From: an uncultured Clostridia bacterium
GTDB lineage: Bacteria; Bacillota; Clostridia; Saccharofermentanales; Saccharofermentanaceae
Assembly (NCBI GenBank): GCA_946405115.1
Contig: CAMJGB010000013.1
Span: forward strand, 1-18,031
Direction of reading: 5' to 3'
DNA: 18,031 bases
The notes beneath the pieces are model-generated. The model saw only the letters and a list, made by a program, of their open reading frames with translations. It was not told the DNA's origin and ran no database searches. Made by a program: the position numbers and the translations under genes. This document shows positions 7,229 to 14,061 of this stretch, in pieces. The stretch's first letter is position 1, and the number at the start of each line of letters is the position of its first letter.

Positions 7229-7906
7229 ATGAAGGACAGCAGACTTAAGGTAATAATAGGTGCATACGGAAGCGGAAAGTCGGAGATTTCCGTCAATCTT
7301 GCTCTTAACATGAGAAAGGCTTCTCCTGAAGGCAAAGTCCTTCTTGCAGACCTTGATATTGTTAACCCTTTCTACAGATCTGCTGATGCGGCGAAGATAC
7401 TTGAGGAGAATGACATAAGGCTTATCTCACCAATGTATGCAGGATCGAATGTCGATGCTCCCGTATTAAGCGGTGAAGTTTATGTTATATTCGATGATGA
7501 AAGCTACAGTGGTGTTTTTGATATCGGTGGGGAGGATATGGGAGCAACCATCTTAGGTTCCATGAAGTCCAGGCTCGACGGAATGGACGTTGATCTTCTT
7601 ATGGCAGTTAATACCAGAAGACCTTTCACATCGACAGCTGATGAGATCATCATCATGGCATCGGAACTTACCGAAGCTTCGAAGATGAATATCACAGGCT
7701 TTATCAACAATACTAATGTGCTCGAGGACACAACGGCAGAAGATATCATTGAGGGTGAGAAGATTCTTAAAGAAGTATCCGAGAAGACCGGAATACCTCT
7801 TGTCATGACTGCTGTCATGGACGGCGTTATGACAGATGAGCAGAAGAAACTTCTTGTAAGCCCTGAGATCATGACCATGAGAAGGACCATCAAGTATGCG
7901 TATTGA
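7229..7906 (+). CDS. MinD/ParA-like P-loop ATPase of unknown role
   Basis: A 225-residue soluble nucleotide-binding protein. Walker A is GAYGSGKS (11-18), preceded by a hydrophobic strand (LKVII). LLADLDIVNPFYRS (38-51) resembles the switch region that follows the P-loop in SIMIBI-class proteins, and VFDIGGEDMGA (96-106) looks like the Walker B/switch II strand. The signature lysine of a deviant ParA Walker A (KGG) is absent. No DNA-binding or membrane-targeting helix is evident. It lies 15 bases after mutS2 behind AGGAAGG, and its last 11 bases overlap the next gene, a membrane protein, so the two are probably translationally coupled. I recall similar ATPases near 2-oxoacid oxidoreductase genes in clostridia, and such an operon occurs 3.5 kb downstream here, but that link is a weak inference. 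Confidence 0.75.
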   Translation: MKDSRLKVIIGAYGSGKSEISVNLALNMRKASPEGKVLLADLDIVNPFYRSADAAKILEENDIRLISPMYAGSNVDAPVLSGEVYVIFDDESYSGVFDIGGEDMGATILGSMKSRLDGMDVDLLMAVNTRRPFTSTADEIIIMASELTEASKMNITGFINNTNVLEDTTAEDIIEGEKILKEVSEKTGIPLVMTAVMDGVMTDEQKKLLVSPEIMTMRRTIKYAY

Positions 7907-9776
7907 TAAAGCTACCAGAAGAGGATTTAAGTCCCAGGCAAAGAAGAATCTCAAGAAACACTATGTGACTTTTGTCCTCATGTGTCTGTTCGCATCTTTC
8001 ATCGGTGCGGAGTTCGTTACATCTGATAACTTTATTGCAGCAAGATCCGATGTTATGGGCCTTGTGGCTTCAAGATACGAAGACCAGATCGTCGAGACTG
8101 AGAGAGCTGCAGGATCGTTTACCGGCGCATCCAAGTTTACTGATAAGATCGACCAGCTGACCAGAGATCTTTCGAAGGCGGCACAGTTCGAGGACGAGAA
8201 GAAGGATGAGATCTTTGCAAGATCCGCAGGAACCATCAATCAGATAATCAATGCCTTTGCTGATGGTACCATCCTGTCAACTGTTTCATCCGTTGTATTT
8301 AATATCGTAGGTTCTGAAAGTGTGGCGGACAGGATACTGATCATTCTGTCAGCTGTTGTAGCTTTAGGATTCTGGATGTTCGTTCAGTTGGTGTACACCG
8401 CCATTATGAGACGAATAGTGCTTGAGGGAAGAATGTATAAGAGCATTCCCATAAGCAGATTTATGTTCTTCAGAAGAACCAAGACATGGCTTAAGGTGTC
8501 TTTGACTTTGGCACTTCATACGGCCGTTGTACTGCTTTCTTTTGTAACGGTTATTGTCTATCCGGTCATCTACTACGGTTTTTCACTCGTTCCTTTCATC
8601 GTTGCTGAGAATCCCGAGATCACGCCCGTTAAGGCTATGAAGCTTTCTTGGAGGATGACAAGGGGATATAAGTTCAACTTGTTCTTCATCGACTTTACTT
8701 TGTTCGGCTGGACACTGCTCGGCATCTTCACGGCAGGCCTTAGCAACATCTTCTTCTCGAATGCGTACACACTCTCTGTCTGGAGTGAGATCTACCCTTA
8801 CCTGAGAGCAAAGGCTATCGAGAACAGTATTCCTGGAAGCGAGCTCTTAAACGACCGCTATCTTTTCGAAAAGTGCGACATGGAGCGCCTTAAGAGCGCA
8901 TACCCTGAGGTAGTAAACGTGCTTAAGACCCCCGAGTACAAGCTCGAGAACCTTAAGGGTGCCAAGAAGTTCTTCGCAGAGCATTTCGGCGTGGTGCTTT
9001 GGAATACTCCCGATGAGATGAAGTATGAGGAGAACCAGGCAAGCAGGCAGCGCATCCGTAACCTCAAGGATGAGATGGAGGGCTTGTGCTATCCCACAAG
9101 ACTTGCTCCGCTTCCTGAGGGAAGAAAAGAGAGCCGCTTTGCGAACATGCACTACATGAGACACTACTCAGTGCTCTCGCTCGTAATAATGTTCTTTATC
9201 TATTCAGGCTTCGGCTGGGTATGGGAAGTTGTTTACTACTACATGCTCCAGGGTCATTACATCAACCGAGGCGTATTGCACGGACCGTGGCTTCCTATCT
9301 ACGGTGCGGGCGGAATCGCAATCCTGATCTTCCTGTTCCCGTTAAGACACAGCCCTGTAAAGCACTTCTTCGCTACTATGGCGCTGTGCGGTGCTTTGGA
9401 GTACGGAACGAGTGTAGTCCTCGAGTATGCATTCGGGGCAGAGTGGTGGAACTATGACGGCTTCTTCCTTAACATCAACGGAAGAATCTGTGCAGAGGGT
9501 CTTCTCGTATTCGGTATGGCGGGACTTGCGTTCATTTACTTCCTGTCGCCGCTTCTTGATGACAGGATCCGTAAGTTTAATCCGAAGATACTCATGCCCA
9601 TAGCAATTGTCCTGATCGCATTGTTCAGCTTTGACTTTGTTTATTCGAATCTCCATCCGAATATGGGTGACGGTATTACTGACGGTTTTGCCGGAACTGA
9701 GATGATGGGAAATGCTTCCGAGACTGCAGCCGAGTCCCAGATTACGGTAGAAACGGTTACTGAAGCAGCCCCTTGA
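7896..9776 (+). CDS. DUF975-like / CmpB-type fused membrane protein
   Basis: A 626-residue integral membrane protein with two halves. The first half (1 to about 305) begins with a basic RRGFKSQAKKNLKKHY stretch, then helices near 23-40, 147-170, 205-235 and 260-290, a plan seen in DUF975 proteins; WRMTRGYKFNLFFIDFTLFGW is typical of that family. A cytoplasmic-looking charged linker covers about 305-420. The second half (about 425-585) matches the CmpB-type 'ABC-transporter type IV' family: SGFGWVWEVVYY, GVLHGPWLPIYGAGG, LEYGTSVVLE, EWWNYDGFFLNINGRIC, with about five helices. The last 40 residues are polar and Thr/Glu-rich. The start at 7896 overlaps the ATPase gene by 11 bases and is preceded by AAGGA nine bases away. 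No ABC ATPase of the classical type is adjacent, and transport activity is unproven. Confidence 0.78.
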   Translation: MRIDKATRRGFKSQAKKNLKKHYVTFVLMCLFASFIGAEFVTSDNFIAARSDVMGLVASRYEDQIVETERAAGSFTGASKFTDKIDQLTRDLSKAAQFEDEKKDEIFARSAGTINQIINAFADGTILSTVSSVVFNIVGSESVADRILIILSAVVALGFWMFVQLVYTAIMRRIVLEGRMYKSIPISRFMFFRRTKTWLKVSLTLALHTAVVLLSFVTVIVYPVIYYGFSLVPFIVAENPEITPVKAMKLSWRMTRGYKFNLFFIDFTLFGWTLLGIFTAGLSNIFFSNAYTLSVWSEIYPYLRAKAIENSIPGSELLNDRYLFEKCDMERLKSAYPEVVNVLKTPEYKLENLKGAKKFFAEHFGVVLWNTPDEMKYEENQASRQRIRNLKDEMEGLCYPTRLAPLPEGRKESRFANMHYMRHYSVLSLVIMFFIYSGFGWVWEVVYYYMLQGHYINRGVLHGPWLPIYGAGGIAILIFLFPLRHSPVKHFFATMALCGALEYGTSVVLEYAFGAEWWNYDGFFLNINGRICAEGLLVFGMAGLAFIYFLSPLLDDRIRKFNPKILMPIAIVLIALFSFDFVYSNLHPNMGDGITDGFAGTEMMGNASETAAESQITVETVTEAAP

Positions 9777-9814
9777 CGATTTGGCTATAAATTCTGAGAT
9801 TCTCTAAAAGATAT

Positions 9815-9844
9815 TTGTTCTAATCTACGAAAATATGATAAAAT
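9815..9844 (+). promoter_or_regulatory. Candidate promoter for the SPFH gene
   Basis: TTGTTC (9815-9820) and TAAAAT (9839-9844) with an 18-base spacer; TGA directly before the -10 makes an extended -10 (TGnTAAAAT). Expected start is near 9851, giving a leader of about 57 bases. The rest of the 131-base gap after the membrane protein gene shows no strong terminator. Confidence 0.5.
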
Positions 9845-9907
9845 AATCGAGGTGTCGCGAAGGTCAATTGAGATACCAACAGATTAAAACAAACGGAGGA
9901 TATGAAT

Positions 9908-11233
9908 ATGGGATTGATTTCTAATGTCATGGGTGCAATCGGCGATTCTGTATCATCTGTAGTAGCAGATCAGTATACAGAGTTCTTTACATGCGATTCC
10001 CTCGGACAGAACGTGCTCGTACGTCAGGGCGCAAGGAGAATGCAGAAGGGTCACAACAAGGGTGACGTTGAAGTTATCAACAACGGCGCAATGATCGCTG
10101 TTCCTGAGCACACAGCTTGTCTTATGGTAGACAACGGTAAGGTTGTAGACTTTACAATCCAGGCCGGTATGTACACATGGGATTCTTCTTCTGCACCTAC
10201 AGTTTTTGCAGGTAACGACGGTTTCCTCGACGCAGCTAAGAAGCTCGTTAGCGAGACTTGGACTCGTATGAAGATGGGCGGAGAGATCGCTACTCAGCAG
10301 AGAATCTACTTCGTAAACATGCTCGAGATGAGAGATCAGAAGTACGGTACTCCTACAGCTCTTCCTTATCACGATCCTGAGTACAGAAACATCTACATCA
10401 GACTTAACGGTGTATTCTCTTACCAGATCAAGGACCCTGTAAAGTTCTTCCAGACACAGGTAGGAAACATCACAGGTGAGTACACAAATGCTCAGTTCAT
10501 GGGAACACCTGCAGATCCTAAGCAGCCCAGAATCGAGTTCATCGATAACTTCTCTGAAGTACTTAACAAGTGCGGCGGCGTTGATAAGATCATGTTCGCT
10601 GATCTCCCTGCTAACCAGGGTAAGCTCCGTACATACATGCAGGATGCTCTCGACGAAGAGTGGCTTAAGAACAGAGGTGTTGTAATTTCTTCCGTTGCTA
10701 TCAACGGCATTACACCTGATGACAAGTCCAGAGAGAGAATCGAGCAGATCGACCAGTCCAAGATGTTTGGTTCTGATCCTAACGCTCTTGCAGCTCAGGC
10801 AGTACTCGGCCAGACACAGGCTATGAATACAGCAGCAGGCAATGCAAATGGTGCTGTTAACGGTCTCATGGGCATGGGTATGGTAGGCGGCATGGGCCAG
10901 ATGGGCGGCGGAATGAACTCCGCATTCCAGTTCTTGGGTCAGCAGCAGCAGGCTCAGCCCGCACCGGCACCCGCTCCTGCAGCAGCTCCGGCTCCCGCAG
11001 CAGGCGGTTGGACATGCTCTTGCGGCACAACAAACACAGGTAAGTTCTGCTCTAACTGCGGAAGTGCACAGCCTGCACCTGCAGCAGCTTGGACATGTGA
11101 GTGCGGAACACAGAATACAGGTAAGTTCTGCTCCAACTGTGGTAAGCCCGCTCCGGCAGGTCCTTGGACATGCGAGTGCGGAACACAGAACACAGGTAAG
11201 TTCTGCTCCAACTGCGGTAAGCCTCAGCCTTGA
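9908..11233 (+). CDS. SPFH (virion-core-like) protein with three zinc ribbons
   Basis: A 441-residue protein. Residues 1 to about 290 resemble the SPFH/Band-7 subgroup annotated 'virion core protein-like' (Bacillus YdjI group), with QYTEFFTCDSLGQNVLVRQGARR, QAGMYTWDSS and FVNMLEMRDQKYGTP. A Gly/Met-rich stretch and an Ala/Pro/Gln linker (about 310-365) lead to three CxC-x8-CxxC zinc ribbons (Cys at 370/372/381/384, 397/399/408/411, 422/424/433/436). Such proteins are thought to form membrane-associated scaffolds; YdjI works with a PspA-like protein in membrane stress, but no PspA gene is seen here. Start choice: GGAGG at 9895-9899 lies eight bases before ATG 9908 but only two before ATG 9902. 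It is a single-gene unit with its own promoter and terminator. Bound metal and partner are unknown. Confidence 0.85.
   Translation: MGLISNVMGAIGDSVSSVVADQYTEFFTCDSLGQNVLVRQGARRMQKGHNKGDVEVINNGAMIAVPEHTACLMVDNGKVVDFTIQAGMYTWDSSSAPTVFAGNDGFLDAAKKLVSETWTRMKMGGEIATQQRIYFVNMLEMRDQKYGTPTALPYHDPEYRNIYIRLNGVFSYQIKDPVKFFQTQVGNITGEYTNAQFMGTPADPKQPRIEFIDNFSEVLNKCGGVDKIMFADLPANQGKLRTYMQDALDEEWLKNRGVVISSVAINGITPDDKSRERIEQIDQSKMFGSDPNALAAQAVLGQTQAMNTAAGNANGAVNGLMGMGMVGGMGQMGGGMNSAFQFLGQQQQAQPAPAPAPAAAPAPAAGGWTCSCGTTNTGKFCSNCGSAQPAPAAAWTCECGTQNTGKFCSNCGKPAPAGPWTCECGTQNTGKFCSNCGKPQP
11009..11226 (+). repeat. Three in-frame tandem zinc-ribbon repeats
   Basis: Units begin at the TGG codons at 11009, 11090 and 11165, i.e. 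spaced 81 and 75 bases, and encode W-T-C-x-C-G-T-x-N-T-G-K-F-C-S-N-C-G. Units two and three are nearly identical in DNA, unit one is more diverged (S for E, T for Q). This points to duplication within the gene, with the last copy pair the more recent. Confidence 0.85.
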
Positions 11234-11259
11234 TCTAAGGTCAATAGTTGATCAATACG

Positions 11260-11288
11260 AGCCCCGACTTCACGGTCGGGGCTTTTTT
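11260..11288 (+). terminator. Intrinsic terminator after the SPFH gene
   Basis: Perfect GC-rich stem GCCCCGAC (11261-11268) / GTCGGGGC (11275-11282), extended by an A-T pair, loop TTCACG, followed by six T residues (11283-11288). It lies 27 bases after the SPFH stop codon. Confidence 0.95.
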
Positions 11289-11338
11289 ATGCCCTGTTAT
11301 CGGTCAAAAAACGTGAATGACTCTAAACACTTTATGAA

Positions 11339-11367
11339 TTGAAAATCATTTCCCTTCGTTTTATAAT
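11339..11367 (+). promoter_or_regulatory. Near-consensus promoter for the korDABC operon
   Basis: TTGAAA (11339-11344), 17-base spacer, perfect TATAAT (11362-11367). Expected start is near 11374, about 27 bases before the korD ATG. This also rules out the in-frame ATG at 11371 as the real start. Confidence 0.8.
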
Positions 11368-11400
11368 CCTATGAGTTTTAAAAAGAGGGAGTATATTGCA

Positions 11401-11607
11401 ATGGCAAAGGTCACATTTAATGATGATTTGTGCAAGGGCTGCGGTCTTTGCGTCAATGCGTGTCCCAAGAAGATCCTCGAGCTCGATAAGACGAGACTTA
11501 ACAACAAGGGCTATCACCCTGCAGTATGCACAGACTTGGATACTTGCATCGGTTGCGCTTTCTGCGCTACCACATGTCCCGATGTTGTCATTACAGTTGA
11601 AAGATGA
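11401..11607 (+). CDS. korD: 2-oxoacid:ferredoxin oxidoreductase, ferredoxin-like delta subunit
   Basis: A 68-residue iron-sulfur protein that passes electrons from the TPP subunit toward free ferredoxin. Two CxxCxxCxxxCP motifs (Cys 11/14/17/21 and 49/52/55/59) bind two [4Fe-4S] clusters. It is the first gene of a four-gene operon; korA starts within a few bases of its stop. The start at 11401 (MAKVTF) has a GAGGGAG site at about nine bases; an ATG ten codons upstream would lie at or before the transcription start of the promoter. Whether the complex prefers 2-oxoglutarate, branched-chain 2-oxoacids or another 2-oxoacid cannot be told from sequence alone. Confidence 0.88.
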   Translation: MAKVTFNDDLCKGCGLCVNACPKKILELDKTRLNNKGYHPAVCTDLDTCIGCAFCATTCPDVVITVER

Positions 11608-11614
11608 GGATTAG

Positions 11615-12706
11615 ATGATGGCACAGAAGAAAGTACTTATGAAGGGAAACGAAGTTATCGCTGAGGCAGCTCTCAGAGCCGGCTGCAGAAACTACTTTGG
11701 TTATCCCATTACACCTCAGACTGAGGTTATGCACTATATGGCAAAGAAGATGGTCCAGATTGGAGGAAACTTCGTTCAGGCTGAAAGTGAAGTAGCTGCT
11801 ATCAACATGGTTTACGGTGCAGCTGCTGCAGGATTCAGAGTAATGACATCTTCATCTTCTCCGGGAATCTCACTTAAGCAGGAGGGTATCTCTTACATTG
11901 CAGGTGCTGAGCTTCCTGCAGTTGCAGTTAACATAGTAAGAGCAGGCCCGGGTCTTGGCGGTATCCAGCCTTCACAGGGTGACTATTTCCAGGCTTGTAA
12001 GGGCGGCGGACACGGTGATTTCAGAAACATCGTTATCGCACCTGCTTCCGTTCAGGAGCTTTATGAGCTCACTGTTGAGGCATTTAACCTTGCAGATAAG
12101 TACAGAATGCTCTGCATGATCTTGGGTGACGGAACACTCGGTCAGATGATGGAGCCTGTAGCTTTCAGAGATGTAGAGCCTATCGTAGAGCCCGAGAAGC
12201 CTTGGGCAGCATGCGGAAGAGGAGGAAGAGCTGAGCACAATACAGTTACTTCCATCTATATCCAGCCTGACGATCTTGAGAGAAAAAACCAGGAGCTCGT
12301 TGATAAGTACAAGATCATCGAGAGAGACGAAGTAAGATACGAGGCTATCGGCATCGAGGATGCTGAGATCGTCATCGTTGCTTTCTCCACATGTTCAAGA
12401 ATCTGCAGAAACGTTATTAGACAGGCAGCTGAGCTCGGAATCAAGGTTGGCATGATCCGTCCGATCACTCTCTGGCCTTTCCCGAAGCAGATCATCCGTG
12501 ATACTGCTGCACTTCCTAACGTTAAGGCATTCCTTGATATTGAGCTGTCTGCAGGTCAGATGGTTGAGGATGTTCAGATCGCAGTAAGAGGTCAGAAGCC
12601 TGTTCACTTCTACGGAAGAATGGGCGGTAACCTTCCTATGCAGAAGGAAATCTTAGACAAGATCGTTGCGATCCACGAGAATCCCGAGAAGGAGGCACTT
12701 GACTAA
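11615..12706 (+). CDS. korA: 2-oxoacid:ferredoxin oxidoreductase alpha subunit (KorA/VorB)
   Basis: Pyrimidine-side/domain II subunit of the thiamine diphosphate enzyme that oxidatively decarboxylates a 2-oxoacid plus CoA to an acyl-CoA, reducing ferredoxin. Motifs: YPITPQTE (30-37), the substrate-loop motif of this superfamily; QAESEVAAINMVYGAAAAG (about 56-74); SSSSPGISLKQEGI; and GPGLGGIQPSQGDYFQ. The length of 363 residues fits separate alpha subunits. ATG codons at 11615 and 11618 are both possible; GAGGA at 11606-11610 suits the second slightly better. Its TAA overlaps the next ATG by one base (TAATG), indicating translational coupling. It resembles proteins usually labelled VorB in clostridia, so a branched-chain 2-oxoacid (valine-derived) preference is possible. 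Confidence 0.9.
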   Translation: MMAQKKVLMKGNEVIAEAALRAGCRNYFGYPITPQTEVMHYMAKKMVQIGGNFVQAESEVAAINMVYGAAAAGFRVMTSSSSPGISLKQEGISYIAGAELPAVAVNIVRAGPGLGGIQPSQGDYFQACKGGGHGDFRNIVIAPASVQELYELTVEAFNLADKYRMLCMILGDGTLGQMMEPVAFRDVEPIVEPEKPWAACGRGGRAEHNTVTSIYIQPDDLERKNQELVDKYKIIERDEVRYEAIGIEDAEIVIVAFSTCSRICRNVIRQAAELGIKVGMIRPITLWPFPKQIIRDTAALPNVKAFLDIELSAGQMVEDVQIAVRGQKPVHFYGRMGGNLPMQKEILDKIVAIHENPEKEALD

Positions 12707-13500
12707 TGGCTGTTGTATTCGAAGCTACAAAGGGTTTGACGGGTAAGCCTTTTCACTATTGCCCGGGATGCACACACGGCATCATTCACAGACTTATCGG
12801 TGAAGTAATGTGTGAGTTGGGAATCCTCGAAGACACGGTTTCCGTTGCTTCCGTAGGATGTTCCTATAACAGTTACGAGTATTTCGCTTGTGATGCAGTT
12901 CAGGCTGCTCACGGCAGAGCTCCCGCTGTTGCTACAGGTATAAAAAGAAACCTTAAGGACAAGGTGGTCTTCACTTATCAGGGAGACGGTGACCTTGCTT
13001 CTATCGGTGCTGCAGAGATCATCCACGCAGCTGCAAGAGGAGAGAAGATCACAGCTTTCTTCGTTAACAATGCTGTATACGGAATGACTTCAGGTCAGAT
13101 GGCACCTACTACATTGCTCGGACAGGTAACAACAACATCTCCTTTCGGAAGAGATGCTTCTTACCAGGGTTATCCTATCAATGTAAGTGAGATGATCGCT
13201 CCTCTTACAGGCGCTGCTTATGTAGAGCGAGTAACTCTTACTGATTACAAGAACATCATGAATGCGAAGAAGGCTATCAAGCAGGCATTCCTCGCTCAGC
13301 AGGCTAACCTCGGATTCACGATGGTTGAGTTCCTGTCTACATGTCCTACTAACTGGGGTAAGGAACCTCTCGAGGCTATGGATTGGCTCAAGGAGAAGAT
13401 GATCCCTCAGTATCCTCTCGGTGTATTCAAGGGAGAGGACATTGATTTCAAGAAGGTCGAGGCTGATGTTAAGGCCGCGAAGGAAGGAGCAACCGCATGA
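12706..13500 (+). CDS. korB: 2-oxoacid:ferredoxin oxidoreductase beta subunit, TPP-binding
   Basis: Carries the thiamine diphosphate site of the complex. The TPP/Mg motif runs from GDGD (93-96) to NN (121-122), followed by the family block NAVYGMTSGQMAPTT (122-136). CPGC (19-22), GCS (51-53) and STCPTNW provide cysteines of the kind that hold the beta-subunit [4Fe-4S] cluster. 264 residues is normal for the family. AAGGAGG precedes the ATG by about ten bases, inside the end of korA. Its stop overlaps the korC start (ATGA). Confidence 0.92.
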   Translation: MAVVFEATKGLTGKPFHYCPGCTHGIIHRLIGEVMCELGILEDTVSVASVGCSYNSYEYFACDAVQAAHGRAPAVATGIKRNLKDKVVFTYQGDGDLASIGAAEIIHAAARGEKITAFFVNNAVYGMTSGQMAPTTLLGQVTTTSPFGRDASYQGYPINVSEMIAPLTGAAYVERVTLTDYKNIMNAKKAIKQAFLAQQANLGFTMVEFLSTCPTNWGKEPLEAMDWLKEKMIPQYPLGVFKGEDIDFKKVEADVKAAKEGATA

Positions 13501-14036
13501 TTGACTTTTCAATAATCCTCGCGGGCTTCGGAGGACAGGGTATCCTCTCTGCAGGAAAGATGGCTGCTGAAGCTGCACTTTATGAAGGTAAGGAAGTATC
13601 CTGGTTCCCGTCATACGGACCTGAGATGAGAGGCGGTACAGCTAACTGTTCCGTTGTTATCTCAGATGAGCCTATCGGTTCTCCCGTTGTTAACAATGCA
13701 GATGTTCTTATCTGCTTGAACCAGCCTTCAGTAGAGAAGTTCGAGTCTTATCTCAATCCGGGCGGAATCCTTATCATCGATTCTTCACTTTTCTATGTAG
13801 AGCCTACACGTGATGACATTAAGTTCATCCCGATGGAAGCTTCTAAGATCGCAAGTGATCTCGGTAACATGGCTTTCGCTACGATCTCCATGCTCGGATG
13901 CATGTCCGAGGCAACAGGCTGCTTTAAGAAGGAGTCATTCGAGGCAGCTTTGTACGAGATCCTTCCTGAGAGACGTCATAAGTTCATCCCCGGTAATATG
14001 GAGGCTTTTGCTAAGGGCGCCGAGTTTGCCAAGTAA
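13497..14036 (+). CDS. korC: 2-oxoacid:ferredoxin oxidoreductase gamma subunit
   Basis: Gamma subunit (domain III family), thought to bind CoA and stabilise the complex. [19 protein letters not shown] at 10-28 is the family hallmark, followed by [15 protein letters not shown] and a [16 protein letters not shown] helix near the end. 179 residues is a typical length. The ATGA overlap with korB implies coupled translation and equal dosage. No terminator follows; the coding end contains the -35 of the candidate promoter for the next gene. Confidence 0.92.
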   Translation: MIDFSIILAGFGGQGILSAGKMAAEAALYEGKEVSWFPSYGPEMRGGTANCSVVISDEPIGSPVVNNADVLICLNQPSVEKFESYLNPGGILIIDSSLFYVEPTRDDIKFIPMEASKIASDLGNMAFATISMLGCMSEATGCFKKESFEAALYEILPERRHKFIPGNMEAFAKGAEFAK

Positions 14037-14055
14037 TAAAGCGAGATGTTAGAAT
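14026..14055 (+). promoter_or_regulatory. Candidate promoter for cellobiose 2-epimerase (leaderless geometry)
   Basis: TTGCCA (14026-14031), 18-base spacer, TAGAAT (14050-14055) preceded by TGT, giving an extended -10 (TGnTAGAAT). The -10 ends six bases before the ATG at 14062, so the predicted transcript would begin at or next to the start codon. No Shine-Dalgarno-like sequence is seen before this ATG. Confidence 0.45.
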
Positions 14056-14061
14056 AATTTT

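Noticed and set aside
7229..7906. Classical ParA/MinD chromosome or septum positioning protein
   Set aside because: The deviant KGG Walker A, the partner ParB/MinC/MinE genes and a membrane-targeting helix are absent; only a broad P-loop class call is supported.
9902..9907. SPFH start at 9902
   Set aside because: Only two bases separate it from GGAGG; ATG 9908 has the proper eight-base spacing.
10954..11211. Reverse-strand open frame with internal repeats
   Set aside because: It only mirrors the zinc-ribbon repeats and Ala/Pro linker of the SPFH gene.
11009..11226. Short regular repeats suggesting a CRISPR-like array
   Set aside because: The repeats are in-frame, contiguous coding units with cysteine motifs, with no variable spacers.
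11371..11400. Longer korD start at 11371
   Set aside because: It lies three bases after the -10 hexamer, before or at the expected transcription start; GAGGGAG and family length support 11401.
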